Notes under the pieces: model-generated
The model's database searches: none
What the model saw: only the letters and a program-made list of their open reading frames with translations
Told to the model about the DNA's origin: nothing
Shown: in pieces, positions 58,075-64,000 of the stretch
Layout: each line of letters begins with the position of its first letter
Numbering within the stretch: position 1 is the first letter of the stretch
Assembly (NCBI GenBank): GCA_944470555.2
Contig: OX104127.1
Location: forward strand, 162,064,499-162,128,498
Direction of reading: 5' to 3'
DNA from: Heterobilharzia americana
Lineage: Eukaryota; Platyhelminthes; Trematoda; Strigeidida; Schistosomatidae
DNA length: 64,000 nucleotides
Program-made: the position numbers and the translations under genes

Positions 58075-58260
58075 TTTAGAAGTAGTATTCATCATGGACT
58101 GAATCAGTTGGGGAACCATTGAAAATCTGTGAGCAATGGACAGCTGTTTCGTCCTAGTATGGGACTCCCCAACAGAATGCGCCCCGAGTTCGAACCCTAG
58201 CCGAGTCGTGGGTGAACATGAGACTAGCAATCGACCTGGTATTCTGTCACTGGCAATACA
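58075..58260 (-). mobile_element. Gamma-type SINE, truncated
   Basis: Same tail (ATTCATCATGGACTGA) and hammerhead (58131-58183), then truncated in the tRNA-like head after GAGTTCGAACCC. The core is destroyed (CTGTTGGGGA), although stem II, GAAA and GTC survive. It follows the first gamma copy in the same orientation. Confidence 0.65.
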
Positions 58261-58264
58261 CGCT

Positions 58265-60465
58265 GTACATCGAAATGTATGCATCACTTATTTGATAAAT
58301 GCATTCAAAGATACTTTATTTATTTATCAGAATGTATGCAACCATTCACTATAACTTTCAACATCATTCAAGTATCTAAGTAATAAAAGTTCTAATTGTA
58401 AAGCTTCAACTTATAATATCAATCATAAAAGAAGTTTCTTTGATCAGTTAGTCATCGATTTGTACAACTTTTCAATCATATTGAACATCTCTGCTTGAAA
58501 AAAAGTCATGTAAATGCTTGTTACGAAAGCTATACTAAATTCTCGTGGCCGCCGCTAAACTCACACTACTCTATGCACCTCCTGCCACAACGTACCTATC
58601 TACAGACTAGAAGAAAATGTGTTAGAAGTTAGTCATTACAAGGTAGTTGAGTTGAGTTAAAATGCGTTGTTAGAAAGAAAAGAAAAACAGATGTAAACTA
58701 CATATTTGTTCTAAATCTTGGTCAAAATTTGTGTTATTGGTATTTAACTAGTCCATTATTAACCAAATTCTAAGAATGCAGTTTTCCTAAATAAAAAGTG
58801 GCAGTTATTGATCCAGTAAAATAACTACATTAACAGCTATGTCGTTAGTAAACTTGCGCCTGTTTCTGTAGTACTAATTTTTTATCTTCCCAGTTTTGTC
58901 TACTATGCCTTCTCATTAGTATACTGACGATAACTCAGTGATTAGTATCCATTGTCGTGTGTCAAAGTGTTGTTGGTGTATTAGCGACAGTTTCCTAGTT
59001 CCTTATTCAGCAAAAATGCCAAGTCGAGCATTATTCGATCACTTTATATACATCAGCTCAATAAATAAGTGTTCAAAACGTCTATCTTCTTTCAGTTGAA
59101 CTGCTACGGCTATCAGAATATGTAGCTTCGGCCAGTCTTAATCGGTAGGTTATCAGGAAACTCATATAGATTATGTAAGGGTTATTCATTCTGATCGAGT
59201 ACTTCCTCATATCTGTTTGTCTATGTTAACACCATTCTCTGTAGAATTATCAGTATGCGATGATATTCTGGCATCTACTTGGAATTTAACCAATCTCTTT
59301 TTGATACGACAGATTATAAAACGTCTCAGCTACTGAGTCAATTCAAAATCTGTTAACATAGATTTACTAATGATAAAGTGATGTTTGTCATACAAAACTT
59401 TTAAGCATTATGTTGAAGCTTATTTGATTATTCAGGGTGACACGAGCCAAACGCTTTGTTTATCCGAGATGATCTGTTTCTTGTCATCAGTATTTTATTT
59501 GGATATTCAGATTTCCACTCTTCAGGATTTGTTCAAATAAATTTAGAACACTTTCCCCATGTCTATATGCTTACAGACGAGTCTGTATACGAAAAGATGA
59601 GAACAGTTATCTGCTAGGCACTTTTGAAAGTTTTAGATGATATACTTAGTCAGTGTCACGTAGCCATATCTCAAATGTCGCTACCGATACTTTATCCCGA
59701 CCATTTTTATCTGCTATCTCCATATCACAAAGAGATTCACCAAATGAATTAAGTCTACCTTCAGATGCATTTCTGGTTGTATTGTCGATAAGAGTACATC
59801 TTGAATAACTGAATTTCTCCAAGTTCTCTTAGACACGATAATAATGCTGAATGGTGTACTTAATTACAGCCAAGTAGTTCTTCTGTTTAACCTGAATGTA
59901 ATATAATTTCGAAATAGGTTTTCCTGTATATTGTTATTATTAATGGTTGTAAGCAGATGATTAAATCTGAGTTTAACTGTTGCTGCCGTTAGTCCGATAA
60001 ATCTAATTTCTCTACTAAGTGTTATTTCATAGAATACCAACCCTCCTAATAGCTATGTTGATCCCAGATTGGACACTTTTACTTCTTTAGTCAAACAAAC
60101 TATCATTCATCACACTTCTTGTATGTAAGGGCTGATTACGTAACACAGGACTTCTGTGTACAGACTTGTTTTGTGGTAGATATCTGGAAGACACTGAATG
60201 ATAAATGCTCCAATATAACTGTGTCCTGCTTCAGATTCGGTTAACGTTGATACTGATGAAAGATGTTCTATAGTATTTTGCTGGCAAATCGTTCGATTAC
60301 ACTGAGGATTCTGGTTCTGATGTCACCATCTACATGGTACTACAGATCGTGTAAGAAAACAAAACATGTGAATCGGTGTTTGGACTTACAACATAACTTG
60401 AACTGTTCACAACTTCACATAATAGATTTGTTGTAATGAATAACTTGGTTTCACAAAATAATTCA
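58265..60465. other. Longest repeat-free stretch, no gene recognised
   Basis: About 2.2 kb without a match to any family seen elsewhere here and without frames above 60 codons. A faint minus-strand resemblance to LINE C-terminal text (DGDIRTRI near 60315-60335) is too short to support a call. Confidence 0.45.
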
Positions 60466-60469
60466 AACT

Positions 60470-60708
60470 GTATAACAATATAATTTTAGGGGGGTTGTGG
60501 AGATTTGGAAATATTTCAAGTTGTTATTCATCGTAGACTGACATCAGTCGGAGGAACAAAGGAAACCTGGGATCACTAAACAGCTGTTTTGTTCAACTAG
60601 TATGGGACTCCTCAGCAGTAACCGGTGGAATCAAAGCCTGATGGTCATGAGGACAGTTACTCAACGATGACATTAGGTGGCGGTTGCGCTATATCGTGTA
60701 TAACAATA
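60470..60708. mobile_element. Beta element, truncated, with 11-bp target duplication
   Basis: GTATAACAATA at 60470-60480 and again at 60698-60708, identical. The body 60481-60697 holds the minus-strand tail and a hammerhead (60571-60619), joined near 60620 to a plus-strand head piece (CAAAGCCTGATGGTCATGAG). The ribozyme is dead: AAAA for GAAA and GTT for GTC; the core CTGAGGA is kept. A further instance of the inverted join, cut short at one end. Confidence 0.8.
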
Positions 60709-61064
60709 GTTTTTATGGAATAAAAACAGGAATTTCGATACAGAGGAATTCCTTTGCTTAAAAATAAGTCGTAAGTTATCCATTTCCCAAGAGCTTTAGA
60801 AGTGGTAGAAATTAGGCGTAATATTAAAGCTACACTAATTTTCACATCAATGAACTACATTTGCATTCAGTTCATTATTGGTTATTTTATATTCCTGATC
60901 TTCCCCAGTTTTACAAACCTATTCACAGTCACCAGTCGTAAGGCCGTCTTTTAATTAGATAAATCTGCATGAAAACGGTGTGCACTACAGTAAATCTATC
61001 CTCACAATTTAAGGTGAGACTACAGCGAGTGTTCAACCTGGATTACCACCCGCTTAGGTCAAAA

Positions 61065-61490
61065 TACTGGGAAACAAATAGCTGTTTTATCCTAGTATGG
61101 GACTTCTCACCAGTATGTACCAACGAAGTCACCGGGGGTCGAACCCAGGACAATTTGGTCTCATGGCTAGCATATTACTATTCAACCACTAATTGTCAGT
61201 CAATGAATTACATTTGCACTCAGTTGATTAATGGCTACTTACAGATTTATCATTATACTTGTCTACTTTCCATAAAGCAGTTTATATGTCAACAAAAAAG
61301 TGTTACATTTCTCTGGTAACTTGTTGTTTTATGGTGTCAATTAGTTAAGCGAACTTCCGATTCACAGTGTGACCCAGTGGTTGAATGGTTCATGCGTTAG
61401 CTGTGAAACCTGATGGTCCTGAGTTCGACCCCTATCTAGCTAGTGGGTGCGTACACCTGAGAAGTTTAGTCAGAGATGAATACCCCCTAA
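61065..61490. mobile_element. Two decayed gamma/beta SINE pieces in divergent order
   Basis: 61065-61195 on the minus strand has a tRNA-like block (GGGTTCGACCCC) and a dead hammerhead (GTGAGAA core, TAAA). 61365-61490 on the plus strand has A box TGGTTGAATGG, B box GAGTTCGACCCC and a ribozyme start CTGAGAA that is cut off. About 170 bp separates them. Confidence 0.6.
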
Positions 61491-61494
61491 AAAT

Positions 61495-61840
61495 AAATAT
61501 TTGATCAGTTATCAGCTAAACTGATTGATGTGTATTCACTAAAATTCTCATCAATGAAATCCTGAATTTCAACTGGAAAGTAGTGATGAAGTGTATAATA
61601 CATTGATTGTATGCTGAGATGAAGATAGGATGTTCAATGTCAAGTTTTTAAACTCCTGTTAATAGTAAATTTATTACAAACTGAAAGATCAGTTAAACAC
61701 TACCAATGTAATGTAGAATAGGACACTGCTTTATCCAAAGTCAAAACAGTAAATTACGCTCATTTGTATTCATATGAAAGGATAGAGGAGAAAGGAGGTC
61801 GATGAAGAAATTTAGTCTTTTATTCATGGTAACTACAGCC
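61495..61840. other. AT-rich sequence, nothing recognised
   Basis: Short gap without gene or repeat. Confidence 0.5.
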
Positions 61841-61844
61841 ACAA

Positions 61845-62032
61845 CCAAACAGATAGAAACATCCACACAGGTGCCCATATGACAACAGTCGTCCAACAGT
61901 TCTATCCAATAAAACTAAGGAAAATTACAAGTACATCAATAAATAGTAATAACTAATAGCCATTGTACAAGAAATGGCTGTCGTGCCACCGTGGCGAAGT
62001 GGATAACACCTTAGTGTTTGGAGCGATAGGTA
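61845..62032 (+). mobile_element. S-alpha SINE, tail-to-head junction fragment
   Basis: S-alpha body end (CCACAACC, TGCCCATATGACAACAG, TCTATCCAATAAAAC, ACATCAATAAATAGTAATAAC) runs straight into a head (TTGTACAAGAAATGGC) and tRNA-like block (GTGGCGAAGTGGATAAC), then stops. No ribozyme is included. The tail-to-head order matches tandem or circular S-alpha units. Confidence 0.7.
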
Positions 62033-62034
62033 TT

Positions 62035-62545
62035 ATTATTTGTCGTTTGGGTTCCTAATGGAACATAGGGCTTCAGGAGTACGTCACCATTCCACTCTCT
62101 CCTCTGCAAACTTTTGAACCTGCCTCCACCATTGCCCACAAGCTCTCATTTCTTCCTCACACCATCTCCTCCATGTCACCCTCACCTCCGACACCCAACT
62201 TGTCCTTTCTCATCTGGGTTCCACTCGGTGGCCTGGCCTGGCGCGTTATGTCTCCAGTCGGCCTTCTCAGAGTATGCCCAAACAATCTCCACTTTCTTCT
62301 GCATATTTGTTGAGTGATAGGTTCTTGGTTGTTTGCCAGCCACCGTTCCTTGTTGCTTATTATTTCTGATCTTCAGTAACAAGACAGCGCAGGCAGTTGT
62401 TGAATGTCTGTAGTTTATTGGAAATCTCTTTCGTGACGCACCAAGTCTCTCAACCATATAGAAGCACTGACTTGACTTGATTGATGTTGAAAATCTGGGT
62501 GCTGTTCACGCTTTATACTGAGTACAGATCTCGACACTGGCTCCA
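62035..62545 (-). mobile_element. RTE-clade LINE 3' end
   Basis: Minus strand, with a short ATAATA tail at 62033: MVERLGASRKRFPINYRH (from 62457), NKQQGTVAGKQPRTYHST, then the C-terminal part and PHKR-like 3' end. Frame-broken at several points. Truncated 5' near 62545 after the ETW-like region. It adjoins the S-alpha fragment directly. Confidence 0.8.
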
Positions 62546-62549
62546 ACCT

Positions 62550-64000
62550 ACATCTAACTACTTTTTTTTATAACTATGCATATTTCACATCAGAGAAGTG
62601 TATGATAATTTATTTATATGTAAATATTTTAATAATATATAGAGAAAATATTAATTTCACCTATTGACCAGTTGAATAATCATCAAATTTTAGGTCATGA
62701 AAAGTATGTCAGAAATGATAAAAGAACCAGGGGTGTGTTAAAGAAAAAGCCAACATATTCCTTTGTTCTTCCATGACCCTTCATAACGTTGGATCTTATA
62801 TAATCCACTTGTACATTACCACATTTGCATACCATTAAACACACAATTTTAAGTTAGTTAGTTGAGGTCAGATAGAAGAACTTAGGTTTTGTGCTTGGTG
62901 GCACCTGTCAGCTTAGCATATCTACAACTTCAAAGGAATTGATTTCCCCTGTGAAATTCGAAATCATATCGCTCAGAGTTTTAGTCAGAGACGTTACCAC
63001 GATGATATTTGATCCACGGTTCCTCCCTTATACGGCTATATTCAGTGCACTGATTGCTGAATGTTAAGTAATCAATTTCATGTTGTGTAGTCTTGAAAGT
63101 ATCCTATCGATTATTTTTTGATGCGGTCACTAATCTAAGAAATTTAGCATTATAGTTGTATATAGGCGTTGCTGATGAATGTCAGTAGAAACGAAAGGTA
63201 GCTCCCTTGAGTTTCTATCGATCGCTGTCAAACACCTCACACCAATTAAAGGATACTCCACTGTTCATAAAAATGATCGATAGAATTTGAACTAAACAGA
63301 ATTAATTGGATTACTCTGTGGTAACAAACCAATCTACAATTTTTGTGTGTTTATGATTTTTTAGACATTTTAATGTTGTTCTTTAAATTAATGCACATTT
63401 CTATTCTATTCTATTGTTCATTTCATTGTGAAAGCGATGTCTTTAAAAGTAACACCTGATGAGACTTACGCGAAAATATTTACTTGCTGGAACTACTGTT
63501 CTCTCAATGACACAATGAGTATATTTGTTTTACATTTTCTACTTCTGGATTCCGACTTATAACAATGTAGGCAGAAATGTTCTTTATTAGATTTTTTGTA
63601 CAGTTAGTCGACTTGATGGTAGGAGCAGGATGCATGTTTCACTTTCTGTTTGTTCATGATACACCTTCTTTACAATCCTTTGAAGAATAGAGTAACACTT
63701 AAATGTCTGCGACCACAACTTGTTCTTGAGGTTAGTCGACCACCTGTGAAACATTCACTTTCAGAAGTCCTATCCTATTTGGCCAAGTGCTTCCGAAGAG
63801 AATTTTTGCTTCCTGTCTGATGTGCAATGCTAAAACTATCATGGGCAAAAGTAGACTAATCAACAGTCATAAGCTGAAATGATCAAGCCACTCATGGTAT
63901 ATGTTGAGGATAATTCTACTGAAAGGTCCAATGATATCTTCAGTGGAAGTAGATTCTCTAGATGATGACAGGGAAAGGAGTCAAGCGGACACTTACATTT
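62550..64000. other. AT-rich sequence, no gene recognised
   Basis: No frame above 60 codons, no repeat match. The window ends without reaching a recognisable gene. Confidence 0.5.

Noticed and set aside
60270..60335. LINE C-terminal fragment (DGDIRTRI-like)
   Set aside because: Only about eight residues resemble the motif, with no support on either side.

Overview
The window is AT-rich, intron- and repeat-dominated eukaryotic DNA from a schistosome blood fluke (Schistosoma; species not resolved). The diagnosis rests on S-alpha (Sm-alpha) type tRNA-like SINEs carrying a hammerhead ribozyme, many RTE-clade LINE copies with short TAA-type tails, a Ty3/gypsy remnant, Penelope-like elements with a GIY-YIG endonuclease, and long (TA)n tracts. 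Nothing bacterial is present. Almost every open frame is repeat-derived or accidental. The one plausible host gene is a 92-residue secreted protein at 17396-17674.

Layout. 1-3640 holds nothing recognisable. 3650-5830 has old tRNA-like SINE copies and a (TA)n tract. 5829-16935 is dominated by a nearly perfect inverted repeat, arms about 6220-10150 and 12155-16098, made of RTE LINE pieces around a 2 kb spacer. 16.1-18.4 kb holds RTE 3' ends flanking the secreted-protein ORF. 18726-19475 is a solo LTR with a perfect 5-bp target duplication. 20.07-21.70 kb is a second inverted pair of RTE 3' ends. 23.85-28.01 kb is a decayed Ty3/gypsy element on the minus strand between LTR-like direct repeats. 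28.98-30.57 kb holds hammerhead SINEs. 30.8-31.95 kb is an RTE reverse-transcriptase fragment. 32.75-42.69 kb is an inverted pair of full-length but dead RTE elements; their spacer contains a Penelope GIY-YIG fragment, another RTE end and a 590-bp pure CTTA tetranucleotide array. 44.88-46.63 kb is an internally deleted RTE. 48.6-50.6 kb is a Penelope-like element with an inverted partial copy. 51.9-62.5 kb mixes S-alpha SINEs, a CR1-like LINE fragment and further hammerhead elements.

Main result. A second hammerhead family, called beta here, is distinct from S-alpha. Four copies keep an intact CUGANGA / stem II / GAAA / GUC core with a matching stem I (22929-22979, 24234-24282, 30421-30472, 56707-56750). 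The beta units sit in composite elements with a tRNA-like A/B-box head and a partial inverted copy of the hammerhead and tail. Five insertions are bounded by 10-13 bp direct duplications that I could read directly, so they behave as retroposons, not DNA transposons. All the inverted pairs in the window (hammerhead, Penelope, RTE) are head-to-head and divergent, and the Penelope copy has the same inverted-partial-copy layout. I infer, without proof, that Penelope machinery may mobilise hammerhead-processed RNA here.
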